This document shows, piece after piece, positions 33,275-42,505 of a stretch of DNA of 64,000 nt; position 1 is the stretch's first letter; every line of letters starts with the position of its first letter. Source of the DNA: an uncultured Collinsella sp. (lineage in GTDB: Bacteria > Actinomycetota > Coriobacteriia > Coriobacteriales > Coriobacteriaceae); the NCBI GenBank assembly GCA_934667065.1, contig CAKULD010000006.1, forward strand, positions 1 to 64,000, given 5' to 3'. The notes beneath the pieces are model-generated. The model was not told the DNA's origin. It did not search any database and saw only the letters and a list, made by a program, of their open reading frames with translations. A program made the position numbers and the translations under genes.

Positions 33275-34285
33275 ATGGGTCGCGAGGGTGGTCGTTCTAA
33301 GGATGCTGGCAAGCCTGGTATTAAGGAAGTTGCTGCGGTGGCGGGGGTTTCGCCTACTACGGTGTCTCGCGTTCTCAATAACCGTGGTTACATTAGCCAG
33401 GAGACTCGCGATAAGGTTCACGCTGCCATGGAGCGCGTTAACTACGCGCCTAACGATATCGCCCGCGCCATGCTCAATGGCCGCCTTAATCTGATTGGCA
33501 TGATCGTCCCCTTCGTGAGTAGTCCGTTTCATGCTCAGGTTGTGCAGGCAGTCGAGCGCACGCTTGCAAAAAACGGCTTCAAGATGTTGCTGTGCAATAG
33601 TGCCAATCGACCAGATCGCGAGCGTTCCTATATCGAGATGCTCCGCCGCAACATGGTCGATGGCGTTATCGTTAATTCGCTCAACATTGGTGCCGAGGCG
33701 TATGCCGAGATGGGTTTGAGCTTGGTTGGCATCGATTGTGATCTTGGCGAGGGTTCTGTTCAGATTGCAAGCGACAGCTATAGCATCGGAGAGCTCGCTA
33801 CGCGCCGCCTGATTGATGACGGCTGCACGCGCATTCTGTGCCTTCGCAATAATAGTCGCATGAGGATGCCAGGTAATAAGCGCTCCGAAGCATATTGCGA
33901 CGTTGTCGCCGAGGCGGGCATGCCTGCACTCGTCCGCGAGATTGAGTTTGTTAAGCCCGATGACGAAAAGGGTGCAGCGGTCACACAGATTCTCAAAGAG
34001 AACCCCGATATCGATGGTATCTTTGCCGGCGATGACACGATGGCCGCCATCTGCCTCAACGTTATGAGGCAGCGCGGTTTGCGTGCGCCGGAGGACATCA
34101 AGGTGGTCGGTGCAGACGGCGCTCGTCGCACCATGACGTTTATGCCCGACTTGACGACTGTGCGCCAGGATATCGATCGCATTGGCGAGCTGGCGGCACA
34201 ATCCATCATTGCACTTGTTAACGGAGAGCAGCCCGAGTCGAATATCAAGCTTCCCGTTGAGCTTATCGAGGGTAAGACCGCGTAA
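33275..34285 (+). CDS. LacI-family transcriptional regulator of the sucrose/fructoside locus
   Basis: 336 aa from ATG 33275 (GGGGGAG 8 nt upstream). An N-terminal LacI HTH and hinge are visible: IKEVAAVAGVSPTTVSRVLN, NRGYISQETRDKVHAAMERV, NYAPNDIARAML. A periplasmic-binding-protein-like sensor domain follows, with typical landmarks NLIGMIVPFVSSPFHAQVVQ, DGVIVNSLN, GIFAGDDTMAAICLNVMRQR and DLTTVRQDID. It precedes a GH32-like gene, a sucrose-type PTS and a sucrose-6-phosphate hydrolase, so sucrose- or fructoside-responsive repression is likely. Repeated GAAAACGNNTGACA sites lie before this gene and before 34469. Confidence 0.88.
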   Translation: MGREGGRSKDAGKPGIKEVAAVAGVSPTTVSRVLNNRGYISQETRDKVHAAMERVNYAPNDIARAMLNGRLNLIGMIVPFVSSPFHAQVVQAVERTLAKNGFKMLLCNSANRPDRERSYIEMLRRNMVDGVIVNSLNIGAEAYAEMGLSLVGIDCDLGEGSVQIASDSYSIGELATRRLIDDGCTRILCLRNNSRMRMPGNKRSEAYCDVVAEAGMPALVREIEFVKPDDEKGAAVTQILKENPDIDGIFAGDDTMAAICLNVMRQRGLRAPEDIKVVGADGARRTMTFMPDLTTVRQDIDRIGELAAQSIIALVNGEQPESNIKLPVELIEGKTA

Positions 34286-34341
34286 TTCAATTTCACAGCA
34301 AAAGAGCCCCTAAACGTCATCTATGACCGTTCACCGGCATA

Positions 34342-34420
34342 TGTCAACCGTTTGCCGACGACTGGAGCTGCAAAAAGACGTATCAGTATGAAAACGTTTG
34401 ACACATGAAAACGATTGACA
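34342..34420 (+). promoter_or_regulatory. Cluster of LacI-type operators before the GH32-like gene
   Basis: TGTCAACCGTTTGCC at 34342-34356 (reverse orientation), GAAAACGTTTGACA at 34390-34403 and GAAAACGATTGACA at 34407-34420. The last two are 17 bp apart start to start, in tandem. They resemble the site in front of the regulator gene and lie 50-125 bp before the GH32-like start. Confidence 0.65.
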
Positions 34421-34468
34421 TATCTTTCAATTGTTTCGAGTCGGCATCGTGTGGGAAGGAAGCCTCTG

Positions 34469-35851
34469 ATGCATAAGGTCTATTACCAGCCTGAGGGAAT
34501 TTGGGTGGGCGACATCATGCCCTACGGCGAGGATGGCACGTTCTATCTCTATCATCAGCGCGATACGCGCAATCCTGGTCCTTTTGGCGAGCCGTTTGGT
34601 TGGGCGCTCGCTACGACCAAAGACTTTGTCGATTACAAGGACTTTGGTGAGAGCCTGGAGCGTGGCGGCGACGAGGAAGTCGACCAGTACATCTACGCTG
34701 GCACCGTCTTTAAGGTTGGCGAGAAGTATCACGCGCTGTATACGGGCTGCAACCGCGACAAGGTCAAGGCACGCCTGATGAAGCAGGTCCTGCTCCACGC
34801 CACGAGTGATGACGCCGTTAAGTGGGAGAAAAACATCGCCGAGACGCTGCTTCCTCCGCAAGAGGGCTACGATGACCGCAACTGGCGCGATCCCTTTGTT
34901 CTGTGGGACGAGGAGAACGAGGAGTACATGCTCATCCTCGGCACGCGCGTGGGCGAGGACAAGCGTCTGATGACTGGCCGTCTGGTCAAGTTCACCTCCA
35001 AGGACCTCGAGAACTGGGAGTTCCAGGGCGACTGGTGGAACCCGGGCCTGTACACCATGTTCGAGATGCCCGACCTGTTTAAGATGGGCGACTGGTGGTA
35101 CCTGGTGTTCTCCGAGTACAGCGATGGCAACAAGACCCGCTACCGCATGTCTCGCTCCATCAACGGCCCGTGGATCACTCCCGCCGACGACTCCTTCGAT
35201 GGCCGTGCATACTACGCGGCCCGCACCGCATTCGACGGCGAGCGCCGCGTGCTCTTTGGCTGGGTCCCCACGCGCGATGAGGGCGGCGACCCCAGCTCGT
35301 ATCTGTGGGGCGGCACCTTTATGCCGCTCGAGGTTGTCCAGCGCGAGGACGGTACGCTGGGTACGAAGCTTCCCGACAGCATGATCGCCGCGTTTGGCGA
35401 GGGCAAGGCTGTCGAGGCCTTCGAACTTTCCTGCGAGAGCGGTAAGGTTGAGCAGGTCCTGTCCGCAGATGCCGGTTCCACGTATCTGCTCGATGCCGAC
35501 ATCGAGCTCGGCGGCGACGCGGCGGGCTTCTCGGTGAAGTTTGCCGAGGATGCCGAGACTGGCCTTGCCTATGAGTTCCGCGCTAACCTGCGTGAGGGCA
35601 AGCTCGAGTTTACGCCCGCGCCGCAGTATCCGTGGTTCCAGGTCAACAACATGGGCCTGGAGCGTCCGCTGTTCTTTAAGGGCGAGGGCACCCACCATGT
35701 GCGCCTGGTCGTTGACGACGACATCGCGACGATTTTTGTCGACGATGTCGCGCTTAACGCTCGCTTCTGCAACAAGCAGGGCCAGGGTGTGGCACTCACC
35801 GTCACCGACGGTACGCTCAAGTGCTCGTCGGCAACGATTGCAAGCCTCTAA
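34469..35851 (+). CDS. GH32-like glycoside hydrolase family protein with altered first motif
   Basis: 460 aa, from ATG 34469 (GGAAGGAAG upstream). A five-bladed beta-propeller (about 1-300) and a C-terminal beta-sandwich (about 310-460) are inferred from the GH32-like order of motifs: YLYHQRD, WRDPFVLWDEENEEY (the RDP motif) and EMPDLFKMGDWWYLVFSEYS (in place of ECPDLF). The canonical first motif NDPNG, with the nucleophile, is replaced by VGDIMPYGEDG; Asp15 there may take its role. It probably acts on a fructoside or related sugar, perhaps phosphorylated since a PTS gene follows 45 bp on. No signal peptide, so it is cytoplasmic. The catalytic sites suggest activity, but the substrate is open. 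Confidence 0.78.
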   Translation: MHKVYYQPEGIWVGDIMPYGEDGTFYLYHQRDTRNPGPFGEPFGWALATTKDFVDYKDFGESLERGGDEEVDQYIYAGTVFKVGEKYHALYTGCNRDKVKARLMKQVLLHATSDDAVKWEKNIAETLLPPQEGYDDRNWRDPFVLWDEENEEYMLILGTRVGEDKRLMTGRLVKFTSKDLENWEFQGDWWNPGLYTMFEMPDLFKMGDWWYLVFSEYSDGNKTRYRMSRSINGPWITPADDSFDGRAYYAARTAFDGERRVLFGWVPTRDEGGDPSSYLWGGTFMPLEVVQREDGTLGTKLPDSMIAAFGEGKAVEAFELSCESGKVEQVLSADAGSTYLLDADIELGGDAAGFSVKFAEDAETGLAYEFRANLREGKLEFTPAPQYPWFQVNNMGLERPLFFKGEGTHHVRLVVDDDIATIFVDDVALNARFCNKQGQGVALTVTDGTLKCSSATIASL

Positions 35852-35896
35852 CGGGGCGTTAATCTAGTCGTGTAGTAATCAGGATTGGAATGGGAC

Positions 35897-37348
35897 ATGG
35901 ATTACAAAGAGATATCTCAGCAAGTCGTCGATAACGTCGGTGGCCTGGACAACATCGAGGGCGCTACGCACTGCGTCACGCGCCTGCGCCTGGTGCTCAA
36001 GGATGCGAGCAACTACAACAAGGCCGAACTCGAGAACATCGATGGCGTCAAGGGCGTGCTGTACAACAGCGGCCAGCTCATGATCATCTTTGGCACCGGC
36101 ACCGTCAACAAGGTCTATGACGCCTTTATGGCTCTGACCGGCGTCAAGGAGATCAGCGCCTCCGAGGTCAAGGGTGCCGAGGCGGACAAGAAGGGTAAGA
36201 TCTTCTCCGTCCTCAAGGTGTTCTCCGACATCTTCATCCCCATCATCCCCGCCTTCGTCGGCGCTGCCATCATCATCGGTCTTAAGTCGCTGATCGTGGC
36301 CAACGGCCTCTTTGGCATGGAAGGTAGCCTGGCCGACCAAAGCGAGTTCCTCAAGAACGTCGCGAGCTTCTTTGGCATCATCGCCACCACCTTCGATTAC
36401 CTGCCTGTCCTGGTGATGTACAGCGCGGTTAAGCGTTTTGGCGGCAACCCGATCCTGGGCATCCTCGTCGGTATCGTCATGGTTCACCCGAGCCTTATGA
36501 ACCGCAACACGTTCGTTATGGATCCGACGGGCGCTGAGTATTGGAACTTTGGCCCGCTCTCCATCCCCATGGTTGCCTTCCAGGGTGGCGTATTCCCCGC
36601 AATCCTGACTGCTTGGTTTATGGCTAAGGTCGAGAAGATCGCCCAGAAGTACATCCCCGAGGTCGTCTCGTTCGTCTTTGTTCCGACCGTTACCCTGATT
36701 CTTGCCAACGTTGCTCTGTTCACCGTGTTCGGCCCGCTCGGCAACCTGATCGGCGATGTGCTCGCCGGCGTGATCGATGTCCTGTACAACAGGATGGGTG
36801 TCTTTGGCGCCTTCGTGTTTGCCGCATTCCTGCAGCCGCTCGTTGTTACCGGTACGCACCAGTTTATCCAGGGCATCGAGGCTAACCTCGTTGCCACGAC
36901 TGGCTTCAACTACATTCAGGCCATCTGGTCCGTCTCCATCATTGCCCAGGGCGGCGGCGCCATCGGCATGTACCTCATCCACAAGAAGCACTCCAAGGAG
37001 CGCAGCATCTGCATGTCCTCCTTTATCCCGACGCTGGTCGGCATCTCGGAGCCCGCAATCTTTGCTGCGAATATGCGCTACTCGATCATCCCGTTCATCT
37101 GCGCTTGCATCGGTGCAGGCTGCGGCGGCGCCTTCGTCAAGCTCTTTGAGGTTCGCGCTATCGGCCAGGGCCTGACCGGCGTGCTCGGCTTGCTCATCGT
37201 CACTCCCGAGACGCTCGTGTGGTACGTGGTCGGCAACCTCATTGCCTTCTTTGTGCCGATCATCCTCATTTTTGCCTACAACAAGGCAAAGGGTGTTCCG
37301 ACCACCGACGCCGAGGGCGCTGGCGCTGGTTTCGATGTCAGCTTCTAG
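35897..37348 (+). CDS. PTS EIIBC component, sucrose/beta-glucoside type
   Basis: 483 aa. The N-terminal IIB domain has the phosphorylated Cys26 in THCVTRLRLVLKD. The IIC domain (about 105-470) has about ten helices, with FIPIIPAFVGAAIIIGLKSL, FGGNPILGILVGIVMVHPSL, VTGTHQFIQGIEANL and PTLVGISEPAIFAANMRY. It imports and phosphorylates a sugar, most likely sucrose given the sucrose-6-phosphate hydrolase gene next door. There is no IIA domain; a glucose-type IIA would have to come from elsewhere. ATG 35897 is chosen; a TTG at 35885 is in frame. Confidence 0.88.
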   Translation: MDYKEISQQVVDNVGGLDNIEGATHCVTRLRLVLKDASNYNKAELENIDGVKGVLYNSGQLMIIFGTGTVNKVYDAFMALTGVKEISASEVKGAEADKKGKIFSVLKVFSDIFIPIIPAFVGAAIIIGLKSLIVANGLFGMEGSLADQSEFLKNVASFFGIIATTFDYLPVLVMYSAVKRFGGNPILGILVGIVMVHPSLMNRNTFVMDPTGAEYWNFGPLSIPMVAFQGGVFPAILTAWFMAKVEKIAQKYIPEVVSFVFVPTVTLILANVALFTVFGPLGNLIGDVLAGVIDVLYNRMGVFGAFVFAAFLQPLVVTGTHQFIQGIEANLVATTGFNYIQAIWSVSIIAQGGGAIGMYLIHKKHSKERSICMSSFIPTLVGISEPAIFAANMRYSIIPFICACIGAGCGGAFVKLFEVRAIGQGLTGVLGLLIVTPETLVWYVVGNLIAFFVPIILIFAYNKAKGVPTTDAEGAGAGFDVSF

Positions 37349-37448
37349 ATTGAAGTCGACAATGTAATCAACGGGCTGGCCCGTTAGGGGAGGGCGTTCG
37401 GCTTGCTTGGCCGGGCGTCCTTTCCTCTCAATGAGAAGGACAAATGAC

Positions 37449-38891
37449 ATGTTCAATCAAAAGAGCAAGGTGACGCGCTCAGGCTACGAGCAGTGGCGCG
37501 CTGGTCAGGATAAGGCGGCGGCTCGCATTGCCGCCGATTCGGAGAGGCTTGTGTTTCACATTGAGCCCGAGCTCGGCTGGCTCAACGACCCCAACGGACT
37601 GGTGCAGGTTGGCGATACCTACCACATCTATCACCAGTACGATCCGTTTGATGCCGCGCACGGCGGACCGGTCCTTTGGAACCATCTGACGACAAAGGAT
37701 TTTGTGACGTACGAGAATCGGGGCCCGGCGCTCTTCCCCGATTCCGACATAGATTCGAGCGGTGCGTACTCTGGGTCGGCGTTTATGCACGACGGCAAGG
37801 TCCACTACTTCTATACCGGCAACGTCAAGCATTTTGACCGCGATGACTACGACTACGTGTTGACGGGGCGCGATCAAAACCAGATTCATATGGTTACCGA
37901 TAACCCCGACGAGCTGGGCGAAAAGCGTCTGGCGGTCGGTCCGCTCGATTATCCCGACGACATCGGTACCCACGTGCGCGATCCCAAGATTCTTGAGCAC
38001 GATGGCGTCTATTACATGGTGCTGGGCGCGCGCACGAAAGATGACCGCGGATGCGTGCTCGTGTTCACGTCGTGCGATTTGGAATCTTGGAAATATGCGA
38101 CGCGCATTGAGTTGGACGAGAAGTTTGGCTTTATGTGGGAGTGCCCCGACCTGTTTGAGTTGGATGGCGAACTCGTGCTCGTCTGCTGTCCACAGGGTGT
38201 GCCCGCCGAGGGCTGGCGTTACCACAACCCGCACCAGTGCGTATGGTTCTGCATTGAGGCCGATTGGGAGGCTCCGAGCTTTAAGGTCGTCGACCAGGGC
38301 ATGCCGCCGATGGTCGACGCGGGATTTGATTTCTACGCGCCCCAGTCCTTTGAGGACAATGAGGGCCGTCGCCTGATGATCGGCTGGGTTGGTTGTCCCG
38401 ATGCAACAGTGGAGAATCCGACGGTTGAGCGCGGCTGGCAGTGCGCACTGACGGTGCCGCGCCAGCTGAGTATGCACGACGGCAAGCTCTGCCAGTGGCC
38501 TGCCCGTGAGCTCGAAAAGCTGCGCGGTGATTGCGCGCATGTTCATGCTGGCGAGACCGTCGCGGAACCGGGCCGCCTGTTTGATGCCGTTATTTCCTGC
38601 GAAGGGGCAAAGACTGTCGAGCTCGAGATCCGCGAGGGCGTTACCGTGCGCTTTGCAGACGGCAAGCTCACGCTCGATATGGGCGTTGAGGGCTATGGGC
38701 GTGAGGTAAGGTCGGTTGAGATCGGTGAACTTCACGATCTGCGCGTTCTGTCGGATACGACCTTGGTAGAGATTTTCGCCAACGGCGGAGAGACTGCGCT
38801 CACAAGCCGTACGTATTCGCCTGCGGCATCCACGATAAGGCTGCTCGTCGAGGGCACGGCATCGATGAAGTTTTACCGTCTTGCCAAGTAG
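37449..38891 (+). CDS. Sucrose-6-phosphate hydrolase (GH32)
   Basis: 480 aa cytoplasmic beta-fructosidase. The nucleophile Asp47 lies in WLNDPNG, the transition-state stabiliser in HVRDPKI, and the acid/base Glu in FMWECPDLF. A C-terminal beta-sandwich follows (about 350-480, with VRFADGKLTLDMGVEGYG and LVEIFANGGETALTSR). It would split PTS-imported sucrose 6-phosphate into glucose 6-phosphate and fructose. The RBS AAGGA serves ATG 37449; ATG 37431 is an alternative. It ends the operon LacI/GH32-like/PTS/hydrolase. Confidence 0.92.
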   Translation: MFNQKSKVTRSGYEQWRAGQDKAAARIAADSERLVFHIEPELGWLNDPNGLVQVGDTYHIYHQYDPFDAAHGGPVLWNHLTTKDFVTYENRGPALFPDSDIDSSGAYSGSAFMHDGKVHYFYTGNVKHFDRDDYDYVLTGRDQNQIHMVTDNPDELGEKRLAVGPLDYPDDIGTHVRDPKILEHDGVYYMVLGARTKDDRGCVLVFTSCDLESWKYATRIELDEKFGFMWECPDLFELDGELVLVCCPQGVPAEGWRYHNPHQCVWFCIEADWEAPSFKVVDQGMPPMVDAGFDFYAPQSFEDNEGRRLMIGWVGCPDATVENPTVERGWQCALTVPRQLSMHDGKLCQWPARELEKLRGDCAHVHAGETVAEPGRLFDAVISCEGAKTVELEIREGVTVRFADGKLTLDMGVEGYGREVRSVEIGELHDLRVLSDTTLVEIFANGGETALTSRTYSPAASTIRLLVEGTASMKFYRLAK

Positions 38892-39135
38892 CCTGCGTGC
38901 AGTGGGATAAATAATCGACGGTTACCGTTTATCGCATATAGCTACCGTTTGCGGTATAAGCAACAGATTTTTCTGAAGCGTGTAAAATCTTTTACCAAGC
39001 ACGGAGTTTTTCAGGGAGACGTCGTCCTTTGTTATAGGCGAAGGGCGGCGTCTCTCTGGCGCCTGTATGCCGGTGCGCAACGGCGTGGCGGCAGTGCGTT
39101 GAGTAATGAAAATGCCAACGGCTAGATAGGTAGTG
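38892..39135. promoter_or_regulatory. Gap between sucrose locus and degV with repeated ACCGTTT sites
   Basis: 244 bp without a gene. GGTTACCGTTTATCGC and GCTACCGTTTGCGGT (about 38921-38957) are two similar motifs 23 bp apart, resembling TGTCAACCGTTTGCC at 34342. They might be additional operators. GTTTTTCAGGGAGACGTCG with GGGCGGCGTCTCTCTGG suggests a hairpin GAGACGTC/GGCGTCTC near 39016-39054. Confidence 0.35.
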
Positions 39136-39996
39136 ATGATAATGGGCAAGTACGTAATCGTGGTTGAGTCTGGGTCGGATGTGACGCCGGAGCTCTGCGA
39201 GCGCTATGGCATCGTGCGCGTGCCCATGCATGTCACGATTGGCGACGAGACCGTCGAAGACGGATCGATCGACCCGCTTGAGATTTACTCGCGCTGCAAC
39301 GAGTTTGGTGTGATGCCCAAGACCAGCGGTTGCTCGCCGGCGGATTTTGCGCATGTGTACGACCGCATCCACGCCGAGCGGCCCGATGCGACCATTTTGC
39401 ATCTTGCGTATTCCGAGGTTACGACCTGCTCGCATCAGTCGTCGAAGATTGCGGCAAAGGGCCGCGATTACGTCTTCTCCATGGATACGCGCTTTGTGTC
39501 GGTGGGCCAGTCGCTTGTCGCCGTTGAGACCGCCAAGTATATCGAAGCCCATCCGGATGCCACCGTCGACGAGATTTTCGCCTTTACCAATTCCGTTATG
39601 GACCGCGTGCTGTTGGGCTTTGTCCCCACCGATCTCGCCTTCCTTAAGGCCGGCGGTCGTTTGTCCAACGTGGCATTCCTCGGTGCCCATCTGCTCAAGA
39701 TTAAGCCCTGCATTGAGGTAACGGGTGGCAAATTCGTGGCGACCAAGAAGTTCCGCGGCTCTATGCTCAAATGCGCCCGTGCCTTTATTGACCACATGGT
39801 TGCGAAGGGCGATATTGATTACTCGCACATTGGTTTGGCGTATTCAGTGGGCCTTTCCGAGGAGCTGCGCGACGACATGGAAGTCTATGCGCATGACCTG
39901 GGCTTTAAGGACATTACATGGACTCAGGTCGGCGGCGTCATCTCGAGCCACTGCGGCCCGACCGCCTTTGGCGCGGTGCTTACGCTTAAGGCGTAA
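39136..39996 (+). CDS. DegV-family fatty-acid-binding protein
   Basis: 286 aa, two-domain DegV fold, cytoplasmic. VIVVESGSDVTPELCERYGI starts domain 1, with GDETVEDGSIDP. PKTSGCSPADFAHVY is the family PxTSxPS-like motif. HLAYSEVTTCSHQSSKIAAK, SMDTRFVSVGQSLVAVETAK and the domain 2 motif DLAFLKAGGRLSN are diagnostic. DegV/FakB proteins present fatty acids to FakA kinase; many paralogs have unknown lipids. ATG 39136 sits 6 nt after AGG; ATG 39142 is possible. It is followed by its own terminator. Confidence 0.88.
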   Translation: MIMGKYVIVVESGSDVTPELCERYGIVRVPMHVTIGDETVEDGSIDPLEIYSRCNEFGVMPKTSGCSPADFAHVYDRIHAERPDATILHLAYSEVTTCSHQSSKIAAKGRDYVFSMDTRFVSVGQSLVAVETAKYIEAHPDATVDEIFAFTNSVMDRVLLGFVPTDLAFLKAGGRLSNVAFLGAHLLKIKPCIEVTGGKFVATKKFRGSMLKCARAFIDHMVAKGDIDYSHIGLAYSVGLSEELRDDMEVYAHDLGFKDITWTQVGGVISSHCGPTAFGAVLTLKA

Positions 39997-40026
39997 GGCC
40001 TGGCGACTATCGATTTCTATTGCCAC

Positions 40027-40064
40027 GGCGGCGGGCGGGTTGCGATAACCTTCCCGCCGCTTTT
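40027..40064 (+). terminator. Rho-independent terminator after degV
   Basis: GCGGCGGG and CCCGCCGC, with GGGTT/AACCTT inside, followed by TTTTG. Confidence 0.85.
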
Positions 40065-40183
40065 GCGTGGAGTCAAATAGGACGATCTAATTGACCGCTA
40101 AACCGTTTCGCCATCAGGCGTATGGGCTAGAATGGCTCTGGCATTTTAATTGACAAAAACCAAAGAGAGGCAAGGTTGCGGGA

Positions 40184-41002
40184 ATGGCTGAGATGACGCT
40201 TGAGGGTGTGGATGCTCATCCCGAGGACTCTGCGTATGCCCTGGGTCGCGTGCATTCGATCGAGACGATGGGAACGGTCGACGGGCCCGGCATCCGCTTT
40301 GTGGTGTTTGTTCAGGGCTGTCCTATGCGCTGCGCGTATTGCCACAATCCCGATACCTGGTCTGTTAACGGCGGCACGATGGTGACCGTCGAGCATCTCA
40401 TGGACGAGTTCCAGAGTAACCATGAGTTCTACCGTAGCGGCGGCATTACCGTTTCGGGCGGCGAACCGCTCCTGCAGCCCGAGTTTTTGGCCGACCTGTT
40501 CCGTGCAATGCACAACAACCCCGATGGCCGCGTGCATACCTGCCTAGACAGCTGCGGATATGCGTTTGACCCCAACCACCCCGAGAAGTTCGACGCTGTG
40601 CTCAACGAGACCGATATGGTGCTGCTCGACATTAAGCATGCCAATCCGGTTGAGCACAAAAAGTTGACCGGATGCGATCCTGCGCGCATTCTGGCGTTTG
40701 GCGATGAGCTTGCTCGTCGAAAGATCAAGGTCGTTATCCGTCACGTGGTGGTGCCGGGCATTACCGACACGGTGGAGGAGTGTGAGGCGCTCGGCCGCTT
40801 GATTGCCCCGTGGCACAACGTGGTGGGTCTGGAAATGCTGCCGTATCACACCATGGGTGTCGTCAAATATGAGCAGCTGGGGATCCCCTATAAGCTCGAG
40901 GGCGTGCCCCAGATGGATACCGCGCGCATGCCCGAGCTGCGCAACGCCGTCATGGCCGGCATGAAAAAGCGCCGCGCCGAACTCAAAAACGCCATCGGCT
41001 AA
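40184..41002 (+). CDS. pflA: Pyruvate formate-lyase activating enzyme
   Basis: 272 aa radical SAM enzyme. The cluster motif is C46-x3-C50-x2-C53 in QGCPMRCAYCHNPDTW; GGITVSGGEPLLQPEF binds SAM. DTDGPGIR-like text reads TVDGPGIRFVVFVQG. The enzyme takes a hydrogen from the glycine of the PFL radical domain, here the stand-alone subunit encoded at 32711. It is about 20 residues longer at the N-terminus than E. coli PflA. Unlike most pfl loci it is separated from the structural genes by the sucrose operon and degV (7 kb). Start ATG 40184; an ATG at 40193 is also possible. Confidence 0.92.
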   Translation: MAEMTLEGVDAHPEDSAYALGRVHSIETMGTVDGPGIRFVVFVQGCPMRCAYCHNPDTWSVNGGTMVTVEHLMDEFQSNHEFYRSGGITVSGGEPLLQPEFLADLFRAMHNNPDGRVHTCLDSCGYAFDPNHPEKFDAVLNETDMVLLDIKHANPVEHKKLTGCDPARILAFGDELARRKIKVVIRHVVVPGITDTVEECEALGRLIAPWHNVVGLEMLPYHTMGVVKYEQLGIPYKLEGVPQMDTARMPELRNAVMAGMKKRRAELKNAIG

Positions 41003-41134
41003 CGAGCTACAGCCATAGCGGAGGCTCTGTTTGATACGAGAGCTGCACTGGCTCAGCGTGTTCGTTTGGCGAGGTCAAACAAAATGCTGGTACCATACCG
41101 TGGTTAAGAATTTCGTATAGGTTTGGGGGATGGT

Positions 41135-41875
41135 ATGGCTACCATCGCGATTATCGGCGCGCTCGAAAAAGAGGTCATGCAGATTAAGGAAGAGCTGAGC
41201 GACGTTCACGTGGCGAAAGAGGCTGGTTTGAACGTTGTGAGTGGCGAGTTGGACGGCATATCGATGGTTGCCACGACGGCGGGCATGGGCACGGTGAACG
41301 CTGCTGCCGCAACGCAGCACCTCATTAGCAAGTATGCACCACGAGCTGTAGTGTTCTCGGGCATTGCGGGCGGCCTAAATCCCAAGCTCCATATCGACGA
41401 CGTGGTCATTGGCAAATGCCTGCGCTATCTGGATACCGATATGGCGCTTATCGCCGAGTCGGCACCGGGGCTCGAGGAGTTCGCCTCGACGCCTGCGTTG
41501 GTCGACATTGCCGCCGATGTGTTGGCTGAGCATGGGTTTGTCGATGCTTCGACAAATGTGGCCACCTCGAACGAAGGCTCCAAGCAGTTCCTGATCGGCA
41601 CCATTGCCACGGGCAACCGCTTTGTGGCGGACGGTGCCATGCGCGATGCCGCGATTGAAGCGACTCATGCCGATTGCGTTGGTATGGAGGGCGCGGCAAT
41701 TGCCCACGTCGCAACGAAGAATGGTGTTAATTGCCTGGTGCTCCGTGCTATCAGCGATAATTGTGACGAGGCATACGATGCGTTTTGCGACCACGAGTTC
41801 GATCTGTTTGAGTATGCCCGCACCGCGAGCGGCATCACGCTCGATATTGTCCGCCGCATTGCCGCTGCGCAGTAG
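41135..41875 (+). CDS. mtnN: 5'-methylthioadenosine/S-adenosylhomocysteine nucleosidase
   Basis: 246 aa. MATIAIIGALEKEVMQIKEE is the typical start; TTAGMGTVNAAAATQHLI, VVFSGIAGGLNPKLHIDDVV, DCVGMEGAAIAHVA (substrate Glu) and LVLRAISDNCDE (catalytic Asp) are present. It cleaves MTA and SAH to release adenine, recycling SAM by-products, including those of the radical SAM activase encoded just upstream. GGGGGA precedes ATG 41135 (another ATG at 41123 precedes the RBS). Its own promoter may lie in the 130-bp gap. Confidence 0.92.
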   Translation: MATIAIIGALEKEVMQIKEELSDVHVAKEAGLNVVSGELDGISMVATTAGMGTVNAAAATQHLISKYAPRAVVFSGIAGGLNPKLHIDDVVIGKCLRYLDTDMALIAESAPGLEEFASTPALVDIAADVLAEHGFVDASTNVATSNEGSKQFLIGTIATGNRFVADGAMRDAAIEATHADCVGMEGAAIAHVATKNGVNCLVLRAISDNCDEAYDAFCDHEFDLFEYARTASGITLDIVRRIAAAQ

Positions 41876-41914
41876 CGCAGTTTTGTTGTAAGCACCTACG
41901 ACCAAGGAGTGTCC

Positions 41915-42505
41915 ATGGCCGATTCCATTAACTATCAGCTTGCCAAGTTTGTCGCAAGCTACGGCAAGGTTTCGCAGATTCCCGAGTCCACCTGCCCCGA
42001 GGTGAGCTTTGTCGGTCGCTCTAACGTGGGCAAGTCGTCGATTATGAACAAGCTCTTTGGCCGCAAGAACCTGGTCAAGGTTTCCAGTACGCCGGGCAAG
42101 ACGAGCAACATCAACTTCTTTGAGGCCGACGACGTGCATTTCGTGGACCTGCCGGGTTACGGTTTCGCCCGTCGCTCCAAGGCCGAGCGCGACCGTTGGG
42201 CCGAGCTCATCGGTGACTTCTTCGACTCCGAGCGCAGCTTTAACCTGGTTGTGTCGCTGGTGGACATTCGTCACGACCCCAGCAAGCTCGACCACGACAT
42301 GATCGACTACCTACAGGGCAACGAATTCAACTTTATCGTCTGCCTCACCAAAGCCGACAAGCTCAGCCGCACCCAGCAGGCTCGCCAGGCAGCAGCCATC
42401 AAAAAGCAGCTCAACGTCCCGTCCGAGAACGTGATCATTACAAGTTCCCAGACGGGCACCGGCATCGACGAGCTTAAAAAACGCATCGCCGAGGCCTGCC
42501 TCTGA
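41915..42505 (+). CDS. engB: Ribosome biogenesis GTP-binding protein EngB/YsxC
   Basis: 196 aa GTPase. G1 is GRSNVGKSS (about residues 34-42), G2 lies in SSTPGKTSNINFFE, G3 is DLPGYGFARR, and G4 is LTKADKLSR; the G5-like segment is SSQTGTGIDEL. It helps assemble the 50S subunit. AAGGAG is 7 nt upstream of ATG 41915. It is 40 bp after mtnN and may share its transcript. The palindromic repeat 42503-42604 begins in its stop codon. Confidence 0.92.
   Translation: MADSINYQLAKFVASYGKVSQIPESTCPEVSFVGRSNVGKSSIMNKLFGRKNLVKVSSTPGKTSNINFFEADDVHFVDLPGYGFARRSKAERDRWAELIGDFFDSERSFNLVVSLVDIRHDPSKLDHDMIDYLQGNEFNFIVCLTKADKLSRTQQARQAAAIKKQLNVPSENVIITSSQTGTGIDELKKRIAEACL

Noticed and set aside
35879..37456. 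525-codon minus-strand frame
   Set aside because: Antisense shadow of the PTS EIIBC gene.
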